Shown here one piece after another: positions 52,856-64,000 of a DNA stretch of 64,000 bases. The notes under the pieces were generated by a model, which was not told the origin of the DNA, searched no databases, and saw nothing but the letters and a program-made list of their open reading frames with translations. The DNA lies in contig NW_026973572.1 in assembly GCF_963855985.1 (NCBI RefSeq), forward strand, positions 248,001-312,000. Reading direction: 5' to 3'. The stretch is from Ostrinia nubilalis (lineage: Eukaryota > Arthropoda > Insecta > Lepidoptera > Crambidae). Each line of letters begins with the position of its first letter. The first letter of the stretch is position 1. A program made the translations under genes and the position numbers.

Positions 52856-54442
52856 ATGTTAACCCGTAAGGCCACCATGAAGGATATGGAAGTTAAGTTG
52901 AGGCAGGCTCTCCTGGACCTCAAAGCTTCACGAGAGGTCAGCGACCAGCTTCTCCGGGAACGTGAAGACAGTGAACAGGAGATTCAAAAAGTTGTAAACA
53001 GGAACTCACAACTGAAGAATGAGCTTGCCGAGCTTCATGGCAAATATCTGGACCTCGCGGAACAATGTTTAAAATTGCAACAAACGGTGAATTCCTTCAG
53101 TGAATGCAACAACACTCATGAGCAGGCTTTGGATCGCATCCATGACCTCGAAAAGAGCCTATGTGAGTCACATAAAACCATAAAATCTATGGAGGAAGAA
53201 AAACAGGCTCAAGAATTCAACTCAACCGTTAGCCTGTATAATGAATTGATGAACAATGATCATGAATCGAAGAATCCAACTATACCCATAATAGACTTGA
53301 CCTGTGATGTGTCCTGTTCCGGTCCAGCAGTAAAATATCAATTTAATAGTAATAATAAACTTAAAAAATATATTAAAATCAAGAAATTTATCAAAAAATG
53401 CAAAAAATTAATTAAATTTCAACGTAGTTTACCTAAACAGTCAATTCTAATGAAAGAAAAAAATCTTTTAAAAGAAAAGCTTAAATCATACAACTTAAAA
53501 ATAGAACAAAACAAAAAGTTGTACGATGATAATACTTTAATCTTACATGAGAAAATAGATGACTTGGAACTTTATCTTAAACAGTTCAAATCTCGATATG
53601 AAATTGCACAGAAACAAATCAATGAACATGTACTGGCCACTTCCAAACTTGTTGACCTATGCAATTACAACACTTAGCGTTTTGAGTCCTTATCAAAAAA
53701 ACAGTCTTGTAACTGTATTAATGGCCTTCAGCCCACTATAATACCAAAGTCTATTCAAACTGAGCCGGCGCAGGACATTGAATCCCAAACTAATGAAACT
53801 GCCTTGTTTAAAAAAATTAGTGATACCGGTAATGGAGGCAAAACCTTTATTTATTCTGATCAGCTTGGTCAGGGGTTAGGTTCTATGCTCAGGGAGCACT
53901 TGAATACACAGGTCTTGAATTATTGCTATCCAGGCAGGTTTCTGACAGAGATAATTCACGAAATTGGTAAAAACCAAGAATTAGATGAGAACTCCAATGT
54001 AATTATAATGTATGGTAATAGTTACTCTGTAGATAAAAAGAGTATAATTCAAAATATTGACCAACTATTAAATTTGCAAAATAGGTTAAAATTTAAGATA
54101 ATTTTGTGTACTTTACCCTATGTAAATTCAGGGTATAATCTAAATAAGATAAACAAGAACATATTTGATTTAAATATACTTATGTATCACTTGACTTATC
54201 GTCATAGCGACGCACTTTTACTTTTTGACGTAAATAAATTTATTTCTAGCTTTAAGTTGACTGTAGATACAATGTATCTCTCTACAAAATTTAAGAATAA
54301 ATTAGCCTCATTGTTTGCATACAATATTAAATGTAATTATACTCATAAAACTGATCATAGTCAGGGTACTAATAATTTGATATCTCAGTATGTAAATAGT
54401 AACAATATTATGACTGTACCTACTACTAGTTGTTTAAACTGA
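52856..54442 (+). pseudogene. LINE A ORF1: coiled coil and SGNH-like domain, one internal TAG
   Basis: The ATG-region frame at 52856 runs 273 codons, stops at TAG (53675-53677) and continues open in the same frame to 54442. Residues about 5-120 form a long coiled coil (LRQALLDLKASREVSDQLL.., ENDLAELHGK-type heptads). A basic coiled segment (KKYIKIKKFIKKCKKLIKF) follows. After the stop a domain starts with TFIYSDQLGQGLGSML and has VIIMYGNSYSVDK, parallel to the esterase-like blocks in LINE B ORF1. No CCHC knuckle is seen. The stop is probably a mutation, but readthrough cannot be excluded. Confidence 0.75.
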
Positions 54443-57305
54443 GGCACTCGACAAAGGCCAAGCCCGGAACATTCAAGATTGTTCATCAAAATATTCAAGG
54501 CTTGGCCAGCAAAGTCTTAGAAATAGAGCTATTCTTAAAAAGTTTTGATATTAATGTAATGTGTATTACCGAACACTGGCTAAAGAAATATGAAAGCTCT
54601 TTTCATATAGATAATTATCAGCTAAGTAGCGCGTTTTTCAGGAAGTCTGCCATTCACGGAGGCTCCTTAATATTTGTGAATAATAATATTAAATATAAAG
54701 AACGCAAAGATGTAGTAGGGCTATCAGTTGAGCGTGTTGTCGAAATTTCATGTGTCGAGCTTGAGAGTTACATCATTGTATGTGTGTATAGACCCCCTTC
54801 TGGGGACTTTGGTATTTTTGAAGCGGCTATTGAGGATGCTCTTAATAAAACTTGTAACAGCAACAAAAAGGTCTTAGTTTGTGGAGATTTTAACGTCAAT
54901 TTACTAGATAGCTCATCATCATATTCTGTAAGACTACTTTCCCTTTTTCAGTCATTTAACTTGTTTAGTCAATTTAAGGAACCAACTAGAATTACGGAAA
55001 CCACAGCTACTTGTCTAGATAATATTTTCTCTAGCTGTGTCCCTGACAATAAAGCTGTCATACACAATCTTACGTCAGATCACTGTGGTATTAAAGTAGA
55101 ATTTATTTGTAATAATTTGAATAATAAAAGTAAAAAAAATGCCGTATGTAGACCTGTAACCATTAGTCGTCTAGAACGTTTTAAAAATAATCTTGAAAAT
55201 AAATTGCATTTAGTCCCGTATGTGCAGGGAGACCCAGATGCTCTTTACAATAACCTTTTCGAATGTATTAAAACCGAACATGACAAAGTTTTTACGGTAA
55301 AGCCATTAAAACCAAATACCAAATCAAAGTTTAGTGACTGGGCTACCAAGGGAATATACAAAAGTCGAAATACGTTATATGAACTTTATGGCATGAAAAA
55401 GTATAATAATAGTATATCTTTTCTTGAGCATGTAAAAAAGTATTCAAAAATTTTTAAGAAAGTTTGCTTCATGGCTAAGTCTTTTTATATTCGGGACAAG
55501 ATAGGGAACGCCAGTAATAAAATAAAAGAAACTTGGAATGTTATCAACCGAGAGACTGGTAAACTAAAACCAAAAGATAATGACTTTTCTCTCAAAGTTC
55601 ACGATAATTTGATTTCTGCAGATAAAGATGTAGCGGAAGCTTTTGACAATTTTTTTGGTAATATAGCTTCAGCAACAACTGCCAACTTAAAGTCATCTCC
55701 CTCCGAGGCCGAAGAAATATTGAAAACCCACGTGACACCCTGTGACTCGCACTTCTCTTTTAAACATATTACTCCATTAGATATCACTAAAACTTTTAAT
55801 CTTTTAAACGTAAAGAGTACAACTGATATCTGGGGCATCTCTGTCAAGATAGTCAAACACATTATTGATATAATTTCCCCACAGTTAGCGATAATATTCA
55901 ATAATTGCATAGAGAAGGGAATCTTCCCCGACCTCATGAAACATAGTAGACTAATGCCATTATTTAAGTCTGGTAGCAAAACCGACCCTGGCAATTATAG
56001 ACCCATTTCTATCTTGCCCGCTCTGAGCAAGATTTTTGAAAAAATCATACAGGAGCAACTTATGATTCACTTTGGCTCTAATAAACTATTTCATAGTGAG
56101 CAATATGGTTTCACCAAGGGTCGTTCCACCACCGATGCTGGGGTTGCACTACTTAAACATATCTTCGAGGCTTGGGAGAATTCTCAAAATGCACTAGGGT
56201 CTTCTGTGATCTCTCAAAAGCTTTTGACTGCGTAGAACATCAAACGCTAATTCGCAAACTGCACTATTATGGGGTAAAGGACTCGGCTTTGGATTTAATA
56301 CAATCCTATTTAAACTTTAGAGTTCAAAAAGTTGACATAAATGGTGTTTTGTCTTCTGGGTCACCTGTGAAAATGGGAGTTCCGCAGGGGTCCATTCTGG
56401 GTCCATTCTTGTTTCTTATATACATTAATGATCTACCATATTTTGTTAAGGACTCTTGCGAAATCGTGTTATTTGCTGATGACACGTCTTTGATTTTTAA
56501 TATCGACAGAAGTAAAAATAACTTTGACGATGTAAATAATGCACTAACAAGAGTTTTAAGTTGGTTCACTACAAATAATTTACAACTCAATGCAAAGAAA
56601 ACAAAATGTATAAAATTCTCTTTGCCTAACGTAAAAACAGTTAGTACTCAAATAGAACTTAATAATAATGCAATCGATCTGGTAGACTCTACTGTATTTC
56701 TGGGAATTACCCTGGATTCAAAACTCCAGTGGGGCCCCCATATAGAAACTCTGGCGGGAAAGCTCAGCTCAGCGGCTTTTGCAATAAAAAGGATACGGTC
56801 ATTAACCGATGTTTCAACAGCTCGCTTAGTCTACTTTAGCTACTTTCATAGCCTAATGTCATATGGAATCATGCTATGGGGCAAAGCTGCAGATTTTGAA
56901 ACAATATTTATTTTGCAAAAACGTGCGATAAGATACTTGTATAAAATGAAAGCAAGAGCATCCCTTAGAGAATTGTTTAAAGAAATTGGCATTCTCACGG
57001 CCGCTTCACAATACATCTTAAACTGTATTCTATTTATTCAAAAAAATATTACTGAATTCAAAAAGAAAAGTGATATTCACCAAATTAACACTAGAAATAA
57101 AAATAAATTGGCTATACCCGCTTTTAGACTTAATAAAGTGTTTGCCTCTTTTATGGGACAAGGTATCCATTTTTATAACAAAGTCCCTGATAAATATAAA
57201 GAGCTACCGTATAATAAATTTAAAGATATAGTTAAAGATCACATGCTTGAAAAAGCCTATTATACAACTCGAGATTTTCTTAATGATAAGTCATCCTGGG
57301 AGTAG
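54430..57305 (+). pseudogene. LINE A ORF2: endonuclease and RT, one frameshift
   Basis: The frame overlaps the ORF1 end by 13 bases. The endonuclease shows VHQNIQGLASK, CITEHWLKKYE, VCGDFNVNLLD and SDHCGIKVEF. The RT begins near 55850 (NYRPISILPALSKIFEKI). The frame breaks at 56197-56199, where this copy has GGG and the truncated copy has GGGG. It continues in the next frame from about 56200 with FCDLSKAFDCVEH, GVPQGSILGPFLFL and LFADDTSLIF. It ends without a visible zinc knuckle (FLNDKSSWE). Apart from the single base loss the coding sequence is intact. Confidence 0.88.
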
Positions 57306-58015
57306 GATTATGGTCCTCTCATGCTCGCACTAAAAATAATTAAAATGAAAAGTAATGTATAAACTCATAATAATTTCTCAAATGTTATAGTGTCATGCTT
57401 CTCAATCTGGACTGTTACTTAGCTTTATTATTAGTTTTTTTATTTTAAAGAGATAACTTGGAATTGTCATTCTCACTAAATTGTCTCTGGGGTAGTGGCG
57501 TAGTGAGGCGGGTCGTTACATTCCCTCTAATATGGTCGAGTGAAGCGATGGCTGGTTCACTCGTCATGTCTGTGAACAGGCGCTGCTTTCGGGGACTGGT
57601 CAATCCAAGTTATTCAAATTTATGTATGCGAGTCATTTCTACTAGTATCTTAATATGTAAGTCTAGATATTAGCACGTCACTACCTTGTTTAATATACCA
57701 CGCAATCTTGTATACCCATTCTTATAAGATACACCATACAAGAATGCATGGTAAATTCAGTGAACTGCTCCTGAATCGAATGTACCTACTACTACTATTT
57801 CTATTTATTTATATTAACCGGCAGACAGTGGTGACTGAGTTTGTTGCGGCGCTTCTTCTCAGCACTTGCCAAATGTTGGTCTCGAAGCGCTGGTAGGGTA
57901 AAAAGATTATGAGACATGTAGAGGCTCCTTAAGAGCAAAATGACGATTTGTAAGAACTATTTATTAGTCCAAACAAATAAAGAAATTTTGACTTTTGACT
58001 TTTTTTGACTTTTGA

Positions 58016-61000
58016 AAATATTAAAAAAACACAAACATAAAATATAATTTAACTTCACAACGAAGACGAAAAAATCGTAATTAAACGTTACAATAGGAAT
58101 AAATACTCAATTTACTAACGTAAAAAATATTAAATTGCACATGCAATATCAAACGTACGAAAACAAACCACGTTAATAATCGTATGTATTACATACGATA
58201 AAAAATAAATTTAATTGACAACGTTTATCATGGTATGTAAAACATACGATACTTTGTTAGCTTAAAAAAGGAACGTAAAGAATCGTATGTGTTAATTACT
58301 ATAGTTTTGAATAGCTAGTAACAAAATATAAGGCAATTTTCAACACCAAAAGGAAAACTGTAATTACTACTTACCTAATAGTATGCGCTCGCTAGCGGTG
58401 AACCAAACCGCTTCTCCCCTGTAGACGATCGCACAGGACATTACGATAGTATACGTTGCGAGCGTGGATTACATACGATTGAATACGTGTGAAAAATCTT
58501 TTATTTTAAATCCGTACCGCGCGGGAATAACTTGACATGTCATTTTTGCGAACTTTTCAGGGGAGCGATTTTAAAGTTTAGAGTTCCCTGGTAAATCGGA
58601 ATTAATGATAATTGATATTTTTATGATTGAAATAAGCTAATTTGATGCATATCTTTCGATTGGCGTAAGAATTTGATTAAATTATCTTCTTAATCTATTA
58701 AAAAAAAGACTTGTCAAGTTGTGTACCGACGACTTGTCAAGTTATTCACCAAAGAAAAACAAATATTTAAGGTGTAAAAATTGGATTTAAGTTATTTATT
58801 TTGAATGAAGTTTAAGTAAAAAAAAACAAAACATAAAAATAGAACATATTTTTATCACTTTTGCAATGAAATAGTACCAAATTTATTAGAAAAATCAAAT
58901 ATAATCGCAGATTATTATCGCTTTTGATCAGGTAATTGTATGTTTACTTAAAATTTTAAAAAAGACAAATAAAAGAACAAAAGCCATGCTTCATAACAAG
59001 CACAATTAATTTTAATTATTTTAAACTTACCATTAAGCTTAAAATAATTAAAATTAGCTGGATACATTTTTGCGTAAGGTCGACACGCCCTTACGCGTCC
59101 ACCGTCCAGTTCACGTCCAAATGACGGATCACTCTAGAACGAAAGCTATTGCTATGATTCCCTGAATGTATGACACGTAAACCCACATTAAAAAAATCTT
59201 ATAGCATGCTACCGTTTTTGCCAAAAATAAATCCCACATGAGCAGGTGCGCGTTTCAAGGTAAGTTTTTAATATATTTACGTCTAGTTTGGGATTTACCG
59301 CAGTCTTTAAGCCTTAACCATGAACCATACAATACGGATAATGATATCGGTGATTGTACTTTATTAAATGACACTTAAAATAAGGTGGATGCGAATTTAC
59401 TACAATGCAATTTCCACTTTGCGTCAGAAGTGATCGCAGTCTGGTCTAACTGGGTCTAAGATATTAAAATATACAAAACAATGCATGTTTTATATCATGT
59501 AAAACGTTATTTACATGAAGTATCGAACACAAAGATTTTTTTCAGTACTTAAGCCTTTTCCTGGACGCTAATACACGCTCTTAATGTAGCTTACCCTTGT
59601 AATAGCCAATTTGCGTCCACATTATCACGACTTTTTTCTAAATACAGACGTTGTAAATAATATTAAAAAGCAAACTGTGCCTAGAGAGGATACCATATTG
59701 CAAATTGAGCCATACTATTGAAATTTCAAAAAATGAAATAAGCTAAAATATATGTCTGTTTATAATTATTAAGTGTGATACCTAAATATTTTGAATACCA
59801 ATTAGTAAGATTTTATTTATGTTTTTTTATTTCCATGCTGTTATTAATTATTAGTGATTTTGAATGCATTTTTTCTATATTTTATTAATATTACAAAGAT
59901 AATATTAAAACTTCTAATGGTTTAGAGCAAGTTTAATACTATACTTATAAAGACTAATTTAAGGGAGCATAATGACAACAATTTTTCGTTCAACATGATT
60001 ACGAAAAATTTTATATTATTTTTATTCCTCAAATCTACCAATTCACTAAATGGACGAGATCTGGCGTATCGACCCTACTTACTTTTACCTCATCATTATT
60101 CATAAAAAATGTCATTGAAGTCAAATAGACTATAAAAATAAAATTATCCGGAACTTAAAATTGACCTAAAAGTTTATTATTAGATTTTTACTTAAATTCT
60201 GTTGTCAAACGAAATATTAGTCTGTTATGAAAAAACATTAGTAGATAGTACCTACCTATTGACTAAACTTATCCTTCTTCTTTCAACTTGCTATTTAAAC
60301 GTTAATTTAGTTTTAAACTATTGAAAATAGTAATAAAAGTAATAATTAACGCTTAAATATATTAAAAAAATATTGACTGCGTGCATAACATAACAAGACA
60401 ACTGCACATATCATGGATGTGTTTAGTACTCAGAGGGGATCATAACTTGATAACTGTTTTTGTCAAATTAAAAACGAAAATCCATAAATGTATAAGTCGA
60501 GATATTAATAAATACATGTTCTGACATACATTGATAAATCGAAATATAAATGTTTGTAAGAATAATATTAATTGGATATATCGTTATGTCAAATATTTAT
60601 TGCCTAAATTAGAGATATTTACTTATGAACAAGAGCTGTATTTCAAGTATTTTTGGGTATTTCGAGTTGAGTTTTTTATACCAGTAGGGTATAAGCAGTA
60701 TAAGGTAGAGGAAGCGCTTAAGCTAATAAAAAAAAAAAAAGTGCAGGTCGAGATGTCAAGTTATTCCCGCGCGGTACGGAAATGATATTGAAATTTGTGT
60801 TCGCGGGTTCGATAATACGTATTTTAGTAATTATAAAATGCTAATAAAATCAAAATTGATATTTTGTGGCTTACGATTATTTACTTAGGAGGCATCGATA
60901 TTTTGTTTATTTATTATTAATCTATTTTTATTTTCAGATTTCGATCGCGAATGGAGTTTACTAGAATGTTGCCAAATGTGTATTACTATTTTTGTACAAA

Positions 61001-61192
61001 TTTTTCTACGTTATACTTGACATGGTTATATTCATTATACCCAGTAAGTATTATTTTATTACTATGAATTTTGAATACCGAAATAGATGCTACAAAACAC
61101 ATCTGATAGAACGCATGGGAGCGTTTAGCGACATCGCATTCATCAGCCATATTCTTCCTCGTTTGATACAGAAGCCGTGTCATCATGCCAAG
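58016..61192. other. AT-rich stretch with inverted repeats, no recognised genes
   Basis: Perfect 28-bp inverted arms lie at 58511-58538 and 60753-60780. Related CTTGTCAAGTT motifs recur at 58711 and 58732. The motif ATCGTATG or its complement recurs near 58180-58290. An 18-bp-arm hairpin lies at 59007-59056. An 84-codon plus-strand frame (60531-60785) has no recognised domain. It may be a large non-autonomous DNA element. Confidence 0.5.
58511..60780. repeat. Perfect 28-bp inverted repeat pair, 2.2 kb apart
   Basis: The left arm begins TCCGTACCGCGCGGGAATAA and runs to 58538. The right arm (60753-60780) is its exact complement. Similarity ends abruptly outside. GC-rich arms in AT-rich DNA make chance very unlikely. 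Confidence 0.9.
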
Positions 61193-61554
61193 ATATCGAC
61201 GGTCCCTACGTATAAAAACGTATCTGAAAACGGCCAATTTTACAGGAGAGCGGTTTGAAGGTTTAAACATGTGTAGCTCGCGTTCTATTTATCATACATT
61301 GATGAAATTTGGTATAATAGTTTTATATGAGGTATGTTTTATAAAACATGAAGAATTATCAAAAAATAATCACAATAAGTGTATTATTTGTCATTTACTC
61401 ACTTATACAACGGAAAGTTTCTAATTACAAATGACGTAAGTGGTACTTACTGACTTTTACGTGGGAGTAATATGTTTGTTTAAATTATTAACTGCCACAT
61501 AAGTAATTGTACACGGGAACAAAGTTCAGCTACTACTGACCGTTACTCTCACTC

Positions 61555-63080
61555 TAGGCCCATAGTCCTGCTTGACGAGGCATAACAGCGTCCCGTCTCG
61601 TTTTCCAGATAGTTGCATATTAGAGGCACTTCAATACCTTAAGATTCTTCCTTATGTAAGGCGTCTTTTGACTAAAGAATACCTGTAGAACCGGTAAATT
61701 TTCTTTGTCAATAGTACCGACCAGGTTTGACAGCATGGCATCGAGTCCGAAGATCCACATGGCTCTTTTTTGAGTTCGATCTTGTGGAACATTTAATACG
61801 ACTGGGTACTAAATGGAACCCTTTTCAAGGGCATAGATATTTCAAGGTATCATCTGTCATGCAGATAGTTTCATCATTACAAGAATATTCTCATAAATAA
61901 ATAAATAACTTTCACAGCGAGGCGGCTTGCCTGGGCGCCACAGACGGCATTATGGTCGCCCTAGGCCAGGGACCACATATATTTAAAGGCATCCCTGACA
62001 CCTTCACCTGCCGCCCACACCACTGTCAAAACTAAGGCCCAGATTAAATATCTAAGAGTGATCCTGTTAATCACCAGTGACGCCAAGTAGTGAGCGCAAA
62101 TACGGTGACCTTAACTGTATATAACCAGTGGCAGCTCGCACTTTTTCCAATCCGTCGCCGTGCGAATGGAAGGCAGCTTGCTTTTTGGTGGCTGCTTCCC
62201 TAATTTGGAGGTTCGAAAACTCTATGTTGGAAGGTTATGGAGAAAGGCCGGGAGCTCTGTACTGGCACCCTCAAAAGCAAGATTCTGTCCCATCTAAGGC
62301 ATCACCCTCATAGGGAAGGGTAACGCTGCCCATCTTCTAAGACCTTAACAGGCCCAGAAAGTGTACAGGGCTACATCGTCGGCTTTAACGCAGCGTGAAG
62401 AACGAGGTGAAAGCTCCGCCATAGGAGGACAGAGAGGGCGTTTGACATGAGACTCGCTAGACTGTGCTGTAGTCTAATAGTTGTTAAACCACCTCGCCGT
62501 GGGCCGTGGCTAAGTTGGGTCGCCGAACATTATTCGCACTCGTGCTGAAGTTTAAGGTTGCTCTAGTGATCGTACCATGACTGGGCACGGATCCTTCGAG
62601 CCCTACCTGTATTGCGGTGGCTAGGAGCATACGACACACCATATTCTTGCGGGATAGCATAGTCAAAGCTATGGGGACGATAACAAAAGTTGGATGGTAA
62701 TGAATCACCTCTATCTGAGAAGACAAGGTGCCGCAAGAAGCTGCGGCACGATAGCGCGACTACGAACCAAGTTCGGGTGCATTTGAATTCGCTCCAGGGA
62801 AGGTGACATTATGACTGCCACCTATCTTCCTTCCTCGATAATGACCAGCGTAACGGGGGCGTGAGGCCGCACGGGAGGCATTGCCTAGATAAGCCACCAC
62901 CACCGTCTGCTGACGGTGAGTGTGTGTACGGGAAAGCTGTGTACTTCCAGTTGCTCTCGTCCCAACTGTCGCCGTGTAGGTAGGAGATCTTTGTCCGGAA
63001 TCTCAAAGCTAGCACTTATAGCGAGTGACGGGGCACCAGGGTATTTTTAGTGGGTATACCTCATCCTTCTAACGGGTATA
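61555..63080 (+). pseudogene. R1-like LINE remnant (RT to 3' UTR)
   Basis: CCCATAGTCCTGCTTGACGA at 61559 translates to the PIVLLDEA block seen in the R1-like copy at 3160-5410. Near 62043 a weak IKYLRVIL block parallels MKYLGLVLD. The region is GC-rich like R1 coding DNA but full of stops and shifts. TTTTTAGTGGGTATAC at 63042-63057 equals the 3' UTR motif at 7137. The copy is 5'-truncated and old. Confidence 0.65.
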
Positions 63081-63390
63081 TTATGTTTGCAATATCATGA
63101 AAGCATTATCATGTAATAGTAGATTCTAAATGCAGTTAATTTAAACTTTTGTTTGTAAGTGTTACCTGCTTATCTTTATTTCTGAATGCCTTAATAATAA
63201 TATGCTTAATAAATAAATAAAATAAATTTTACGATTTTTTACTTGTATCTTGTATTATAAAGTAGCATAGGAGAAGAACTTGGTTGCGTTGAGTCTAATA
63301 AATGACCCAAGATACTTCGTCGTGTTGTATATCATATTTTATATTGTTTTGTCTTCACTTTTATGTCCACCAGATGTTGCTAAAATACAA

Positions 63391-63590
63391 TTTCTCAGCG
63401 TAAAACACCGTTACTGGCACTAACTTATAGACATAAAACAAACTTTTCCAAAGTAAAACATTTATAGTGGCAGTTACGGCTAGAAGATACTTGAATTTTC
63501 CGACGTAAAAATAAGTAAGTGCCACCTAATTATAATAGTAACTTTAATTTTCCCTAGTAAAACAACGCAACTACCTTATGCCTACAGTTA
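63391..63590 (+). repeat. Degenerate 52-bp tandem array, about four units
   Basis: GTAAAA occurs at 63400, 63453, 63505 and 63557, spaced 53, 52 and 52 bases. Around it the units read TTTCTCAGCGTAAAACACC, TTTTCCAAAGTAAAACATT, TTTTCCGACGTAAAAATAAG and TTTTCCCTAGTAAAACAACG. A related CCAACGTAAAA lies at 63749. Other positions are diverged. From 63600 to the end I see nothing else except the right arm at 63953. Confidence 0.75.
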
Positions 63591-64000
63591 ACTGATTAAT
63601 TTGCCGTTGGTATAATGTTGAGTGAAATAAATTAAGTCAGAAACCATAATAATGCATATTTCCTTCATAAATTACGTATCAATTTACTCGATCTGCGCGA
63701 ATGAAAGTGGCAGTTGCGGGGCTGGGCGCGCGGAGTAAGGCGTGCGGTCCAACGTAAAATTTCTTAACTCCCACTAATGCAATTTTACTGCGGAAATCGT
63801 TCTAATTTTGTAGTTGCGGGATTTGTTTTTTGACGTTTTAAGGTTCAATTTGAATAAAAACTGTATGTTTTTTTAACTGAGCCGAAACTGTTGGGTGCTC
63901 TGAAGGTTTTGCAAACAAAAACGGCAAATCACGGAACTGGTAGATACTGAATTATACGTAGGGACCGTCGATATGTGAGAGCGAATGCCAGATAGCAGGA

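Larger units (their letters stand above)
52790..58015 (+). mobile_element. LINE family A, near full length
   Basis: It has ORF1, ORF2 and a 3' UTR of about 700 bases that ends in TTTTGAC-rich units. The 5' limit is estimated. The 3' UTR matches 3181-3900 (reverse) closely. One in-frame stop in ORF1 and a one-base frameshift in ORF2 disable it. The pair of copies shows that the family was active recently. Confidence 0.85.
61193..63974. mobile_element. Putative foldback element with R1-like remnant inside
   Basis: Perfect 22-bp inverted arms (61193-61214 and 63953-63974; left begins ATATCGACGGTCCCTACG) bound the region. A second unit containing ACGTAAAA..AGTAAGT.CCAC occurs reversed at 61434-61466 and forward in the array at 63391-63590, so the inverted structure extends over several hundred bases per side. 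An R1-like remnant lies between. No transposase is visible. Confidence 0.6.

Noticed and set aside
60531..60785. 84-codon frame as a small gene
   Set aside because: AT-rich, with no domain or upstream signal seen, and its end overlaps the 28-bp inverted arm; likely chance.

Overview
This 64 kb window is almost entirely transposable elements, and I see no intact host gene. It looks like insect DNA, most likely a moth or butterfly. The evidence is the mix of mag-type Ty3 elements, BEL/Pao with an envelope domain, R1/TRAS/SART-type LINEs and coiled-coil/esterase LINEs, plus several short repeat tails I recognise as common in Lepidoptera. The background is AT-rich with GC-rich islands inside some elements.

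Layout, 1-13.5 kb: the end of a minus-strand long terminal repeat (LTR family X) cuts into an old plus-strand R1-like LINE (917 to about 7230). That LINE is itself split by a 5'-truncated minus-strand LINE (family A, 3181-5386) and carries a perfect 34-bp-arm palindrome. A nearly full-length minus-strand LINE of another family (B, 7412 to about 12170) follows, then a tRNA-like SINE fragment and a LINE 3' end.

Layout, 13.5-46.2 kb: one Ty3/mag-like element (I, 13523-46198, 156-bp LTRs, target duplication ACTAT) holds all the rest as a nest. In its gag sits a BEL/Pao element (13802-27897, target duplication CTGTG, 243-bp LTRs) whose single polyprotein ends in an envelope-like domain. Inside that polyprotein sits a third LTR element (18886-24458, target duplication AAGT). 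It has apparently identical 917-bp LTRs and an intact 719-codon frame encoding Gag, protease and an integrase zinc domain, but no reverse transcriptase (RT), RNase H or integrase core. A second insertion into element I gag is the minus-strand family X element (28528-42349, target duplication CATT). Its eroded interior holds remnants of an old BEL/Pao, RTE-like fragments, a dead mariner, an intact 1349-codon mag-like element II, a non-autonomous hAT and small foldback elements.

Layout, 46.2-64 kb: a minus-strand R1-like ORF1, another perfect hairpin, a long AT-rich stretch, a pogo-like DNA element that keeps only a psq-type helix-turn-helix (HTH), an unclassified DNA element with a 4-bp target duplication, and a nearly full-length LINE A (ORF1 and ORF2, one stop and one frameshift). 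It ends in a region with several long-range inverted repeats, including a putative foldback element (61193-63974) with a 52-bp degenerate array and an R1-like remnant.

The best candidates for something new are the RT-less Gag-protease-zinc-domain LTR element, the BEL/Pao element with the envelope-like domain in the same frame as pol, the sharply bounded GC islands in mag-like element I, and the foldback structure at the right edge. Classifications come from motif recognition by eye, and family names below superfamily level are tentative.
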